Below the pieces are notes generated by a model. The model was not told the origin of the DNA and made no database searches. It saw nothing but the letters and a program-made list of their open reading frames with translations. The position numbers were made by a program, and so were the translations under genes. From NCBI RefSeq assembly GCF_000949135.2, contig NZ_JTAN02000012.1:62001-126000 (forward strand): a stretch of DNA of 64,000 nt, read 5' to 3'. Below, in pieces: positions 31,932 to 40,879 of the stretch. Position 1 is the first letter of the stretch. The number at the start of each line of letters is the position of its first letter. The stretch comes from Burkholderia sp. USMB20. GTDB taxonomy: Bacteria > Pseudomonadota > Gammaproteobacteria > Burkholderiales > Burkholderiaceae.

Positions 31932-32759
31932 ATGGCCGATCTCGCCGCATACGGCGGTTACGAAGCACTGAAGGTGACACGCCGCGATCACGGCGTGCTC
32001 GACATCGTGATGAGCGGCGAGGGCGCGAACCGCAGCGGCCTCGCGACTGCGAACGAGCGCATGCATCGCGAGCTCGCCGACATCTGGCGCGACGTCGACC
32101 GCGATCCCGACACGCGCGTCGCGGTGATCCGCGGCGAGGGCAAGGGCTTTTCGGCGGGCGGCGATCTCGCGCTCGTCGAGGCGATGGCGAACGACTTCGA
32201 CGTGCGCGCGCGCGTGTGGCGCGAGGCGCGCGACCTCGTCTACAACGTGATCAACTGCAGCAAGCCGATCGTGTCCGCGATGCACGGCCCGGCCGTCGGC
32301 GCGGGGCTCGTCGCCGGGCTGCTCGCCGACATCTCGATCGCCGCGAAGGACGCGCGCATCATCGACGGCCATACGCGGCTCGGCGTCGCGGCCGGCGATC
32401 ACGCGGCGATCGTGTGGCCGCTGTTGTGCGGGATGGCGAAGGCGAAGTACTACCTGCTGCTGTGCGAACCGGTGAGCGGCGAGGAGGCCGAGCGGATCGG
32501 CCTCGTGTCGCTCGCGGTCGAGCCGGCCGACCTGCTGCCGAAGGCGTACGAAGTCGCGGAGCGGCTCGCGCACGGATCGCAGTCGGCGATCCGCTGGACC
32601 AAGTACGCGCTGAACAACTGGCTGCGCGGCGCCGGGCCGACGTTCGATACGTCGCTCGCGCTCGAATTCATGGGCTTCTCCGGGGCCGACGTGCAGGAAG
32701 GCATCCGCTCGCTGCGCGAGCGGCGCCCGCCCGACTTCCCCGGCGACGCACCGTTCTGA
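31932..32759 (+). CDS. Crotonase-fold (enoyl-CoA hydratase/isomerase family) protein lacking both hydratase glutamates
   Basis: A 275-residue crotonase. The oxyanion-hole segments are present ([10 protein letters not shown] at 71-80 and [12 protein letters not shown] at 118-129). In true enoyl-CoA hydratases two glutamates act at the positions here occupied by V127 and H147 (in DGHTRLG), so hydration by the usual mechanism is unlikely. Decarboxylase, hydrolase or isomerase activity on an acyl-CoA is possible. GGGAG precedes the ATG at 31932. It follows the FAH gene by 130 bases on the same strand. Confidence 0.88.
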   Translation: MADLAAYGGYEALKVTRRDHGVLDIVMSGEGANRSGLATANERMHRELADIWRDVDRDPDTRVAVIRGEGKGFSAGGDLALVEAMANDFDVRARVWREARDLVYNVINCSKPIVSAMHGPAVGAGLVAGLLADISIAAKDARIIDGHTRLGVAAGDHAAIVWPLLCGMAKAKYYLLLCEPVSGEEAERIGLVSLAVEPADLLPKAYEVAERLAHGSQSAIRWTKYALNNWLRGAGPTFDTSLALEFMGFSGADVQEGIRSLRERRPPDFPGDAPF

Positions 32760-32838
32760 CGCGCGTTATGATCGAACCAAAGGCGGCCGCTCGATCCGTG
32801 CCGGCCGCTTCGCTCCCCCAGTCAACCAGGACGCCCGT

Positions 32839-33578
32839 ATGACGACCGATGCCCCCGGCTCCAATCCTTTCGCCGGCTTTGCCGGTTTCAAGCCTGCCGA
32901 CATGCTCGACCGGATGTGGGACATGATGCGGATGACGCCGTTCGGCGGGATGGCGTCGTTTCCCGGCACCGCGTCGGGGCTGCCGCCTTCGCTGTCGAGC
33001 ATGTCCGACATGATGGCGCCGCTCACGAGCGTCGAGGAACTCGACAAGCGGATCACCGATCTGCGTGCGGTCGAGCAATGGCTCAAGCTCAATCTCGGGA
33101 TGCTGCAGTCCGCGATCCAGGCACTCGAGGTGCAGCGCGCGACGCTCGCGACGCTGCGCGCGTTCGGCGCGTTCGCGCAAAGCTCGATGTCGGCGGCCGA
33201 GGAGGCGCGGTTGCGGCCGCGCAACGGCGTCCGCGCCGCGCGCCGACGCGCAGCAAGCGCCGGACGCCGCCGCCGCGGACGCGCCGCCGCTGGCGACGCG
33301 CGCAACAGGCGTTCGATCCGGCCGGCTGGTGGAACCTGCTGCAGGCGCAGTTCAACCAGCTCGCGAGCCTCGCGATGACGCAGCGGGGGCGCAGCCGCGG
33401 CACCGGACGACGCCGCACCGCCCGAGCAGCCGCACGGCCGCGGCGGCACAGCCCGCGCCGGCCCTGCCGCCCGCCGCGCAAGCCGGCCGCGAAGCGCGCG
33501 AAGCCGGCCGATTCGGCCGCGGCGCGCGCGGCAGCCGCTTCGTCGCCCGAAACGCGTCCGCCGAAGCGCTCGACGTGA
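32839..33578 (+). pseudogene. PhaM-like polyhydroxyalkanoate granule protein gene, disrupted by frameshifts
   Basis: The first 120 residues (starting MTTDAPGSNPFAGFAGFKP, then PADMLDRMWDMMRM, and a helical EELDKRITDLRAVEQWLKLN) read in one frame and resemble PhaM-type PHA granule regulators. From about 33215 the likely continuation jumps frame repeatedly: PRADAQQAPDAAAADAPP in one frame, AFDPAGWWNLLQAQFNQLAS in the next, and a Lys/Ala/Pro-rich DNA-binding-like tail (KPAAKRAKPADSAAARAAAA) ending at 33578. At least four shifts within about 300 bases, all in GC-rich simple sequence. I think the original gene is intact and the sequence here is faulty, but cannot prove it. The PhaM name rests on the N-terminus and basic tail. 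Confidence 0.65.
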
Positions 33579-33602
33579 TGCGAACCGGATAGCAGGTCGA
33601 TC

Positions 33603-34829
33603 ATGCGGCTCGCGCTCGTGCTGATGGGAGGCGGCGCACGCGCCGCCTATCAGGTCGGCGTGCTGAAGGCGCTGGCCGAAATCGCGCGCGAGGCCGATCC
33701 GAACCGGCAGACGGTGCCGTTCACGGTGGTCTGCGGGTCATCGGCCGGCGCGATCAATGCGACGTCGATCGCAAGCCATGCTGACGACTTTTCGCACGGC
33801 GTGCGGCGCCTGCTCGAATTCTGGGAGCCGCTGCGCGCGGACTACGTGTATCGCACCGACTGGCTCGGCATCGCCGCGGCGGGCGCACGCTGGCTCGCGA
33901 CGATGACCTTCGGCTGGGCGGCGCGCCGCTCGCCGCGCGGGCTGCTCGACAACGCGCCGCTCGCGCACCTGCTGCAGCGCGAGCTGAGCTTCCACCGGAT
34001 CGAGCAGATGCTCGAGGCCCGCCTGCTGCATGCGCTGTCGGTGACGGCGCTCAGCTATTCGAGCGGCCGGCACCTCACCTTCTACCAGGCCGCCGAACCG
34101 ATCCAGGCATGGCGGCGCGCGCAGCGCACCGCGCGGCTCGTCGATCTGTCGGCGTCGCACCTGCTCGCGTCGTCGGCCATTCCGTTCGTGTTCCCGGCCG
34201 TGCCGCTCGTGCTCGACGGCCAGATCGAATACTTCGGCGACGGGTCGATCCGCCAGGTCGCGCCGCTGTCGCCGGCGATCCACTTCGGCGCGGACCGGAT
34301 CGTCGTCGTCGGCGCGGCCGATCCGCGGCCCGAAATTCCCGCCGCGAACGGCTCGGGGCTGGTGCGCGGTTACCCGACGCCCGCGCAGATCGGCCAGCAG
34401 GTGCTCGCGAGCGTGTTTCTCGACTCGATCGGCTCGGACATCGAGCGGATCGAGCACATCAACCGGATGATCGAGCATTTGCCGCACCAGGTCGAAGTCG
34501 ACAGCGGCTGGCGGCACGTCGACGTGCTCGCGATCGCGCCGTCCGAGCGCATCGAGCTGATCGCCGCGAAACACCTGAAGCAGATGCCGGCGACGATGCG
34601 CGGGCTGCTCGGCGCGATCGGCGGCAGCCAGCCGGCCGGCGCGTCGTTCGCGAGCTACCTGTTGTTCGAGGAGGCGTTCACGCGCGAGCTGATCGAACTC
34701 GGCTACCGCGACGGGCGCGCGCAGCGCGACACGCTGGCGGACTGGATCGCCCGGGCCGACGGCGGCAGTGCGCCGGCGGCCGGCACGCCGCCCGAAGGCG
34801 GTCTCGCGACAGGCGAAATACGGGTCTGA
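33603..34829 (+). CDS. Patatin-like phospholipase
   Basis: A 408-residue patatin-family lipase, soluble, no signal peptide. The oxyanion motif GGGARAA is at 9-15, and the nucleophile motif G45-x-S47-x-G49 reads GSSAG. The catalytic Asp is in YFGDGSIRQ. The C-terminal third (from about residue 300) is a helical DUF3336-like or RssA-like extension, not recognised in detail. It hydrolyses acyl esters, probably phospholipids; it may also serve lipid or PHA turnover given the PhaM-like neighbour upstream (inference). The start ATG is 25 bases after the upstream gene's stop. Confidence 0.9.
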   Translation: MRLALVLMGGGARAAYQVGVLKALAEIAREADPNRQTVPFTVVCGSSAGAINATSIASHADDFSHGVRRLLEFWEPLRADYVYRTDWLGIAAAGARWLATMTFGWAARRSPRGLLDNAPLAHLLQRELSFHRIEQMLEARLLHALSVTALSYSSGRHLTFYQAAEPIQAWRRAQRTARLVDLSASHLLASSAIPFVFPAVPLVLDGQIEYFGDGSIRQVAPLSPAIHFGADRIVVVGAADPRPEIPAANGSGLVRGYPTPAQIGQQVLASVFLDSIGSDIERIEHINRMIEHLPHQVEVDSGWRHVDVLAIAPSERIELIAAKHLKQMPATMRGLLGAIGGSQPAGASFASYLLFEEAFTRELIELGYRDGRAQRDTLADWIARADGGSAPAAGTPPEGGLATGEIRV

Positions 34830-35315
34830 CCGACAGGCCCGGGCAGGCCCGAAAGCGACCCAGCTTACATTTCGGTTGCGTTTTCGCGACGGGGCCTGCG
34901 ACCGATCGCCGCACCGCCGTTGGCGGCCCGCGACCGGTTCCGCGTCTCGGAACCGTCATGTGTGCGTGCTATCATGGCCGCCGCCGTATACACCATATCG
35001 AGCAGCCCGCCGGTCCGGCGGTCGCACGGGAACCCGTCCGGGGACCGCGTGGCGCCGGGCGGGCTCGCCACCGAGCCGGCCTGCGCCGGCCCCCACATCA
35101 GGCACGCGCGGTCGGTTCCGTTCGAGCGGAGCGGGGTCGCGGCGTGCTTCAAGGCGGCGGCGCGGCCGCCCGGCTGCCGAACGCGGAATCTGCGTCCGGG
35201 GGCTGGATTCACGCGTAAAATTAGAGTCTTGGCTGCAAAAAGCGCGTTCGCGCGCCCGCGCGGCAACAGTCACGTTTAGAGAAGTCGCATTGCGCAGAAC
35301 AGGGGTGGGACCATC
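34830..35315. other. 486-base GC-rich leader/intergenic region
   Basis: No protein gene is supported. It contains a TATCAT box followed by GGCCGC at 34970-34981 and several GC hairpins (for example around 35065-35095). A second possible minus-10, TAAAAT, is at 35216-35221 close to the ferritin-like gene. A long structured 5' leader for that gene is possible. Confidence 0.6.
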
Positions 35316-36194
35316 ATGAACACCATGCTTTATCCGGAACTTTACAGGTCGCTCGAAGCTGTCCGCTGGGACATGGAGAAGGACATTCCGTGGGACAAGT
35401 TCGACGCTTCGCTGCTCACCGACGAGCAGGCGAAGACGATCAAGATGAACGCGATCACCGAATGGTCGGCGCTGCCCGCGACGGAAATGTTCCTGCGCGA
35501 CAACCAGCACGACAGCGACTTTTCCGCGTTCATGAGCGTGTGGTTCTTCGAGGAGCAGAAGCATTCGCTCGTGCTGATGGAATACCTGCGCCGCTTCCGG
35601 CCGGAAATGGTGCCGACCGAAGAGGAACTGCACGCGGTGCGCTTCGCGTTCGACCCGGCGCCGCCGCTCGAGACGCTGATGCTGCACTTCTGCGGCGAGA
35701 TCCGCCTGAACCACTGGTATCGCTGCGCGGCCGACTGGCACACCGAGCCGGTCATCAAGCACATCTACGAAACGATCTCGCGCGATGAAGCGCGCCACGG
35801 CGGCGCTTACCTGCGCTACATGAAGAAGGCGCTGAACAACTGCGGCGACGTCGCGCGCGCGGCGTTCGCGAAGATCGGCGTGCTGATGGCGTCGGCGCGC
35901 CGCACCGAGAAGCCGCTGCACCCGACCAACCTGCACGTGAACCAGGCGCTGTTCCCGCGCGACACCGTGCAGTCGCGCCTGCCCGATCCGGAATGGCTCG
36001 AGCGCTGGCTCGACGAGCAGATCCGTTTCGACGGCGAGTGGGAAAAGAAGGTCGTCGAGCGGATCCTGCACAACCTGTCGATCCTGTTCGAGCGAACCTT
36101 CGCGACCGCGCAGGAACTGAACCGCTATCGCAAGGAAGTCACCGGCCGCCTGCAGTCCGAAAGCGGCCCGTCGTCGGCCGCGCAACCGGCCTGA
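35316..36194 (+). CDS. Ferritin-like di-iron protein
   Basis: A 292-residue helical protein. Di-iron ligand motifs can be seen: an ExxH-type pair in FFEEQKHSLVLMEYL and another in ISRDEARHGGAYL, plus helices with E (LHFCGEIRLNHWY). This is the arrangement of ferritin-like or acyl-ACP-desaturase-like proteins. Function unknown; a role in hydroxylation or desaturation is possible. Plus strand, single gene with its own terminator. Confidence 0.82.
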   Translation: MNTMLYPELYRSLEAVRWDMEKDIPWDKFDASLLTDEQAKTIKMNAITEWSALPATEMFLRDNQHDSDFSAFMSVWFFEEQKHSLVLMEYLRRFRPEMVPTEEELHAVRFAFDPAPPLETLMLHFCGEIRLNHWYRCAADWHTEPVIKHIYETISRDEARHGGAYLRYMKKALNNCGDVARAAFAKIGVLMASARRTEKPLHPTNLHVNQALFPRDTVQSRLPDPEWLERWLDEQIRFDGEWEKKVVERILHNLSILFERTFATAQELNRYRKEVTGRLQSESGPSSAAQPA

Positions 36195-36261
36195 GGCCGC
36201 GCGGCGTCGCAGCCGGCGTGAAGCGCCGCCGGCCGCGCTCGCCGCCCCGTATTCCCGCATG

Positions 36262-36292
36262 AAGCCCGCCCGGCGATCCGGCGGGCTTTTTA
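36262..36292 (+). terminator. Rho-independent terminator after the ferritin-like gene
   Basis: Stem GCCCGCC/GGCGGGC with a short loop that extends the stem, followed by TTTTTA. Confidence 0.9.
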
Positions 36293-36356
36293 TCTGGCGC
36301 CGCCGTGTTCCGTCGCGACGTGCACCGCGCGCCGCTCACGCCATCCGAAATCCATC

Positions 36357-36842
36357 ATGCCCGCTACCTTCGAACGCAAGCTGATCACCCGTGACGCCCT
36401 GGTTGCGCTGCGCGCTTCGCTGCCTTCGCCCGTCGTGTTCACGAACGGCGTGTTCGACATCCTGCACCGTGGCCACGTCACCTATCTCGCCGACGCGAAG
36501 GCGCTCGGCGCATGCCTGATCGTCGGCGTGAACAGCGATGCGTCGGTGCGCATGCTCGGCAAGGGCGATGACCGGCCGATCAACCGCGAGGAAGACCGCA
36601 TGGCGCTGCTCGCGGCGCTGGAAAGCGTCGACTGGGTCGTGAAGTTCGAGGAGAAGACGCCGGTATCGCTGATCGAGGCCGTCCGTCCGGACATTCTCGT
36701 GAAGGGCGGCGACTACGACATGGACGCGCTGCCGGAATCGGCGCTCGTGCGCGGCTGGGGCGGGCGGGCGCTCGCGATTCCGTTCGAGCACGACCGCTCG
36801 ACCACCGCGCTGCTGAAGAAGGTGCGCGCGCAGCAGTCCTGA
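36357..36842 (+). CDS. rfaE2: D-glycero-beta-D-manno-heptose 1-phosphate adenylyltransferase
   Basis: The 161-residue adenylyltransferase half of HldE, encoded as a separate protein as is usual in Burkholderia. It activates heptose-1-phosphate to ADP-heptose for the LPS inner core. Nucleotidyltransferase motifs: FTNGVFDILHRGH (HxGH at 37-40) and the RTTALLKK-like end (RSTTALLKK). Also named hldC or rfaE. It stands after a terminator, apart from the kinase half, which is not in this window. Confidence 0.95.
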   Translation: MPATFERKLITRDALVALRASLPSPVVFTNGVFDILHRGHVTYLADAKALGACLIVGVNSDASVRMLGKGDDRPINREEDRMALLAALESVDWVVKFEEKTPVSLIEAVRPDILVKGGDYDMDALPESALVRGWGGRALAIPFEHDRSTTALLKKVRAQQS

Positions 36843-36858
36843 TGCGGGTGCCGCGCCG

Positions 36859-37100
36859 TCAGGGCGCGGATGCCGCGAACGGCTCGGCCGGACGGCCGGC
36901 GCGCCGATCGGGCCGCCGATCACCGGCTGATCGGCCGCCTGCGCGAGCGGCATCGCATGCAGCGCCTCGGGCCGCACCTGCCGGGACAGCACGCCGGGTT
37001 CGCGCGGACCGGCCGCCGGCAGCGGCCCGAACACGCCGCGCACGGCGACGAACGCGAGCAGGTTCGCGAGAAAGAGAACAGCGATCAGCCAGCGCAGCAT
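36859..37100 (-). CDS. Small membrane-anchored protein, probable one-base frameshift
   Basis: A short gene upstream of coaX's 3' end. From ATG 37100 (AGGAG eight bases upstream) it codes for a single N-terminal membrane helix (MLRWLIAVLFLANLLAFVAV) and a Pro/Ala-rich periplasmic stretch. The open frame then runs on antisense through the whole of rfaE2, which is not credible. A one-base shift in the GCCGGCCGTCCGG region (about 36893-36906) gives RPAEPFAASAP and a stop at 36859. That frame has the better third-position GC. About 80 residues in total. Unknown function; the original gene might have been a longer SPOR-type protein. Confidence 0.5.
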
Positions 37101-37120
37101 CGTCGACACTCCTCGTCGTT

Positions 37121-37168
37121 GTTCAGTCGTTCAGTCGTTCAGTCGTTCAGTCGTTCGGTCGTTCAGTC
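37121..37168. repeat. Tandem octamer repeat, 6 units
   Basis: Six consecutive units of GTTCAGTC, the fifth being GTTCGGTC. They lie in the short gap between the coaX stop and the small membrane protein gene start. This is the second octamer array in the window. Confidence 0.95.
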
Positions 37169-37192
37169 GGCGCGATGCCGGCCGGTTTTTCG

Positions 37193-37981
37193 TCAATCCT
37201 GCGCCGCCGCTTCCGCGGCGATCAGCGCAAGCCCGGACAGGATCAGCGCATCGTGCCGCGTATGCGGCAGCGTCAGCGCACGCGCGACGTCGTCGGCCGC
37301 ACCGCCTGCCAGCACGAGCCGCACGGGGGCCTGCCACGCATCGGCGAGATCGCGCCACGCGCGTTCGATCAGCCCCGCCTGCGCGTACAGGCAACCGGCC
37401 GACAGCGAGCGCGGCGTATCGACCTGGAACGGCTCGGCCTGCGCACCCGCGAGCAGCCCGCTCGCGATGTCGGTGGTCAGCGTCGGCAATTGCGCGGTGT
37501 GCGTGCCGAGCGCGCGCATCATCAGCGCCCAGCCCGGCGCGATCAGCCCGCCGGTGAAACGACCGTCCGCACGCAGCGCTTCGAGCGTCGTCGCCGTGCC
37601 GAACGTCGCGATCAGCAGATGCTCGCCCGGAAACGCCGCATGCGCGCCGATCAAACCGGCCCAGCGATCGCTGCCGAGCTGTTCGGGCGTCGTATAGCCG
37701 TTCGTCACGCCGCATTGCGCGGGCCGCGAGCGGATCGTCGTGCGCGGCAGGCCGGGCCAACGGGCGTCGAGCAGCGCGTCGAGCCGGGCGGCCACGTCGG
37801 CACCCGCGACGTTCGAGATCCATGCGCCGCGCGGACGCGGCACGGCCGACCAGTCGGGATCGGCGCCGCCGTCGCGCGTATGGCCGAACGCGCCGGTGTC
37901 GACGAGCGTACGCTGCGTGTCGGCGAGCGCCCACTTGATCCGGCTGTTGCCGGCGTCGATCAGCAGATGCGGTTCGTTCAT
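37193..37981 (-). CDS. coaX: Type III pantothenate kinase
   Basis: Phosphorylates pantothenate in the first step of coenzyme A synthesis, feedback-insensitive type III enzyme. 262 residues. The ATP-binding P-loop-like motif DAGNSRIKW is at residues 9-17. The [12 protein letters not shown] and [13 protein letters not shown] segments and GGLIAPG are typical of CoaX. The ATG overlaps the birA stop as ATGA. The fused long frame beyond the start is birA in another phase. Confidence 0.96.
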   Translation of the reverse strand: MNEPHLLIDAGNSRIKWALADTQRTLVDTGAFGHTRDGGADPDWSAVPRPRGAWISNVAGADVAARLDALLDARWPGLPRTTIRSRPAQCGVTNGYTTPEQLGSDRWAGLIGAHAAFPGEHLLIATFGTATTLEALRADGRFTGGLIAPGWALMMRALGTHTAQLPTLTTDIASGLLAGAQAEPFQVDTPRSLSAGCLYAQAGLIERAWRDLADAWQAPVRLVLAGGAADDVARALTLPHTRHDALILSGLALIAAEAAAQD

Positions 37982-38898
37982 TGCGCTTCGCGCAGCGATA
38001 CGTCGCCGGCCGCGATCGCCCGCACGCCATCGGGCGTGTCGAGCAGCAGCTGGCCGGTCGCGTCGATGCCGGTTGCGATGCCGCGCACGCGTTCGACACC
38101 CTGTTCGAGCAGCACGACTTCGCGCCCCGCGTATGCGTGCAGCGCGTGCCAGCGCGGCAGGAACGGCGCGAGCCCGTCGGTGCCGAACTGCGCGAGGGCG
38201 GGGGTGAGCGCGTTCAGCGCGGCGGCGAGCGTATCGGTGAGGTTGGCCGATGCGCACGCGGCCGACAGCGCGGCCGGCGGCAGCCCGCTCGCGAGCGTCG
38301 CTTCGCGCGCGCGCAGCGCGTCGACCTGCGCGGCGACGGCTTCCGCGCCGCGCACGTTGATGCCGAAGCCGATCACGACGGCGGTCGCGTCGGCGGTGGT
38401 CCAGACGGTTTCGATCAGGATCCCGGCGAGCTTGCCGACGATGCGCGGCGTGCCGTCGTCGGTGACCGTCAGCAGCAGGTCGTTCGGCCATTTGAGCGCG
38501 ACGCGCGTGCGGGCGTCGAGCGGCAGCGCGGCGAGCCCTTCCGCGAGCGCGACGCCGATCGCGATGCTGAGGCCGCCGAGCGCGTCCACGGGGCGCGGCA
38601 CGATGCAGCCGACCGAGCACAGCAGCGCGTTGCCGGGCTGCGCGAACCACGGGCGGCCTTGCCGGCCGCGGCCGGCCGTCTGCTCGAACGCGACGCGCAC
38701 GAGCGGCGCGGGCAGCGCGTTCGCGGCGCGCGGCAGCGCCTTGAGGCGCGTCGCGACGTCGGCGTTGGTCGAGCCGGTGGCGGCAACGATGTCGAGCGGC
38801 CACGCGCGCGGCGCGGCATCCAGGTGCGCCTCGAGCCGGTTGCGCGCGATGTGCGCGTCGCCGGAATCGGGCGTGTCGGAGGAGGTGGGGGCGTTCAT
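37978..38898 (-). CDS. birA: Biotin-[acetyl-CoA-carboxylase] ligase without DNA-binding domain
   Basis: A 306-residue biotin protein ligase that makes biotinyl-AMP and attaches biotin to carboxyl carrier proteins. Motifs: TGSTNADV, the [10 protein letters not shown] biotinyl-AMP loop, LKWPNDLL and KLAGILIE, followed by a C-terminal SH3-like cap. The roughly 60-residue helix-turn-helix of E. coli BirA is absent, so it is a monofunctional ligase that cannot repress bio genes. No ribosome site is visible. A TACAAT box ends seven bases before the ATG, so translation might be leaderless. Confidence 0.95.
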   Translation of the reverse strand: MNAPTSSDTPDSGDAHIARNRLEAHLDAAPRAWPLDIVAATGSTNADVATRLKALPRAANALPAPLVRVAFEQTAGRGRQGRPWFAQPGNALLCSVGCIVPRPVDALGGLSIAIGVALAEGLAALPLDARTRVALKWPNDLLLTVTDDGTPRIVGKLAGILIETVWTTADATAVVIGFGINVRGAEAVAAQVDALRAREATLASGLPPAALSAACASANLTDTLAAALNALTPALAQFGTDGLAPFLPRWHALHAYAGREVVLLEQGVERVRGIATGIDATGQLLLDTPDGVRAIAAGDVSLREAQ

Positions 38899-39465
38899 GG
38901 TGGCTATTGTAGCGACAGGGGCGCAAGGGGCGCGTGGAAGCACCGGCAGCAAGATCGACGATGATGGCCGCGCATCCGGCGCGGCTACCTGTTTTTCAGG
39001 CTCGGCTTGCACGGATGCGCGAATGCTCGCGGTCGGTGTCCTGCTTGACCGCGGGCCTGTTGCCGCTTGCGCCTGCCGAACCCGGCACAGTCGCGTACCG
39101 CCGCCGGCCGGCATCTTGAATTTGGAGACCGGCACGACTACGTTCGAAGTATCCGCTCTGGCGGCGCGTTCGACGGTGTTGCCGGCAGTAACGCAGACGA
39201 ATCGGCGCGCGCCGGCGCGTCCTCGTCGTTGCCGCATCGACGGAAATGGCGATGAACCCGCTTCATTCGGGTTCGAGCCCGTCCAGCCTGTTCGAGCGCC
39301 TTCACCGCAAGACGCGCCGGATCGCCGATGCCGCCGGGCTCCCGACGACGTGTGCCTGTCGCGGCTGATGGACTCGCTCGAGTCGGCATGGTCGGTGGTG
39401 CGAGCGGGTACGTAGCATAGGCACCGGCGCTGATGCGGCGGCCGACCGTTTTCAAGGAGGTGGCC
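38899..39465. other. 567-base intergenic region
   Basis: No gene supported. It contains the birA minus-10 (TACAAT, 38906-38911, minus strand) and an inverted repeat GAACCCG/CGGGTTC (39254-39274). GC is a little lower than in the flanking genes. The right end has the AAGGAGG site of the membrane protein gene. Could contain remnants of a decayed gene, but nothing is recognisable. Confidence 0.6.
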
Positions 39466-39975
39466 ATGCAACTCCACATGCATTCGCACCATTACGTGCG
39501 CCGCATTCCGGTGTGGCGAGCCGCCGTGATCGGCGGGTGCGTGGCCGGCGCGGTTTTCCTCGTCGTCCAGGTCGTCGCGGCGGCAATCATCGGACACGAC
39601 GCGTGGGCGCCGCTGCGCATGATCGCGGCCATCTACTTCGGCGATGACGCGCTCGCGCCGTCGGCCACGGTCGAAGTGGGGACGCTGCTGGCCGCGCTGG
39701 GCGTGCACTTCGCGTTGTCGATCGTGTTTGCGCTGGTCCTGGCCGTGATCATCGCGTGTTTCAGCCTGGATTCGAGCATCGGGATGGCCAGCGTGGCGGG
39801 GGCCGTATTCGGCGTGCTGCTGTACGTCGTCAACTACTACGGCATGACGCAGTTGTTCCCGTGGTTCGCCGACGCGCGAGGCTGGGTGAGCGCGCTCGAT
39901 CACATCGTCTTCGGACTGATCGTGTCCGACTCGTACATGCGCCTGGAGCGACCCGCGCGCAGCGGCGCCGCCTGA
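39466..39975 (+). CDS. Hypothetical inner-membrane protein
   Basis: A 169-residue protein with four predicted membrane helices (around residues 18-42, 75-105, 109-130 and a last one near 140-158). The N-terminus is His-rich (MHSHHYVRR). Not assigned to a family; no catalytic motif. The ATG at 39466 has a perfect AAGGAGG site. It stands alone, tail-to-tail with the Sel1-repeat gene. Confidence 0.75.
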   Translation: MQLHMHSHHYVRRIPVWRAAVIGGCVAGAVFLVVQVVAAAIIGHDAWAPLRMIAAIYFGDDALAPSATVEVGTLLAALGVHFALSIVFALVLAVIIACFSLDSSIGMASVAGAVFGVLLYVVNYYGMTQLFPWFADARGWVSALDHIVFGLIVSDSYMRLERPARSGAA

Positions 39976-40018
39976 CGCCGGATGCCGCGACGGCACCCGG
40001 CCAGGCGGCTCGCGCGCA

Positions 40019-40879
40019 TCACGGCGCGATGACCGGGTGCTTCAGCGCATGCGCGGTTTCGATCCACTGCGCGTGGAATTCGTCCGCGTCGGGCTTGAGC
40101 CCCAGCTCGCCGTTGCGATACGCCATCGCGAGCGTCTGCACGGCTTCCGGCAGTTCGTGTTCCGCCGCCCGGCGATACAGCGCGAGCGCGCGCGCTTCGT
40201 CGCGCGGCACGCCGCTGCCTTCGCGGTACGCGTTCGCGAGCATGAAGTCCGCGGCCGGAAGGTCCGCGCGCGACGCGAGCTCGAACCAGTGCGCAGCCTG
40301 CACCGGATCGGCCGCGATCCCGTAGCCACTCCGATAGATCAGCCCGAGGTAATACGCGGCGGCCGGATCGCCCTGTCCGGCCGCTGCGCCGAGCAGCGCG
40401 CGGGCGCGTGCGTAATCCTTCGGGATGTCGCCGCTGCCGAGCAGCAGAGCCTTGCCGAGCGCCAGCTGCGCACGCCGCGCGGCCGGCGTGTCGGCACGGC
40501 CGTCCGCCTGCGCGGCGGTTTCGAGCCAGCCGCGTCCCTCGTCGCGCAGCCCGGCTCGGCGCGCATCGACCAGCGCGATGCGAGCGCGCCTGCGCGTCGC
40601 CCGACCCGCGGCGCGCGAGGGTGCGCAACTGCGCGAGCGCGTGCGGCTCGACGGCCTGCGCGACCATCGCCTGCCATTCGTCGAGCTGCGCGGCGCTCGG
40701 CGCGGGCCGGCGGAGCGCCAGCCGGTCGCGGCGACCACGGCCGCGACGGTCACGGCCGCCGCCGCCAGCAACGCGGCCGGTGGGAGTTTCGCGCGCAGCA
40801 GGCGCCGCACGGCGGCGGTGAAGCCGGCCTCGGCCGGCCGCATCGTCCGGATCGGTTGCATCGCGGGTCTCATGGTCAT
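40019..40879 (-). pseudogene. Sel1/TPR-repeat protein gene with two compensating frameshifts
   Basis: The frame from ATG 40879 begins with a basic segment and a membrane helix (LPPAALLAAAAVTVAAVVAA). The C-terminal two thirds are Sel1-like repeats (GDPAAAYYLGLIYRSGYGI, LPAADFMLANAYREGSGV, LPEAVQTLAMAYRNGELGL). Between about 40585 and 40745 the likely coding frame is different (EWQAMVAQAVEPHALAQL-like and RTLARRGSGDAQA), so two indels restore each other. Sequence error or a tolerated internal change. The start overlaps the nucleotidase stop as ATGA, so the two are coupled. Sel1 proteins are protein-interaction scaffolds; this one would face the periplasm. Confidence 0.7.

Noticed and set aside
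36336-37109. Full-length 257-residue version of the small membrane protein
   Set aside because: It would run antisense through the whole rfaE2 gene; composition changes to shadow-like after about residue 70.
39254-39285. tRNA T-arm-like sequence GGGTTCGAGCCC
   Set aside because: The loop is the wrong length and there is no acceptor, D or anticodon arm around it.
36842-39415. An 857-residue plus-strand frame
   Set aside because: It crosses the coaX and birA genes antisense and the intergenic octamer array, so it is not a gene.
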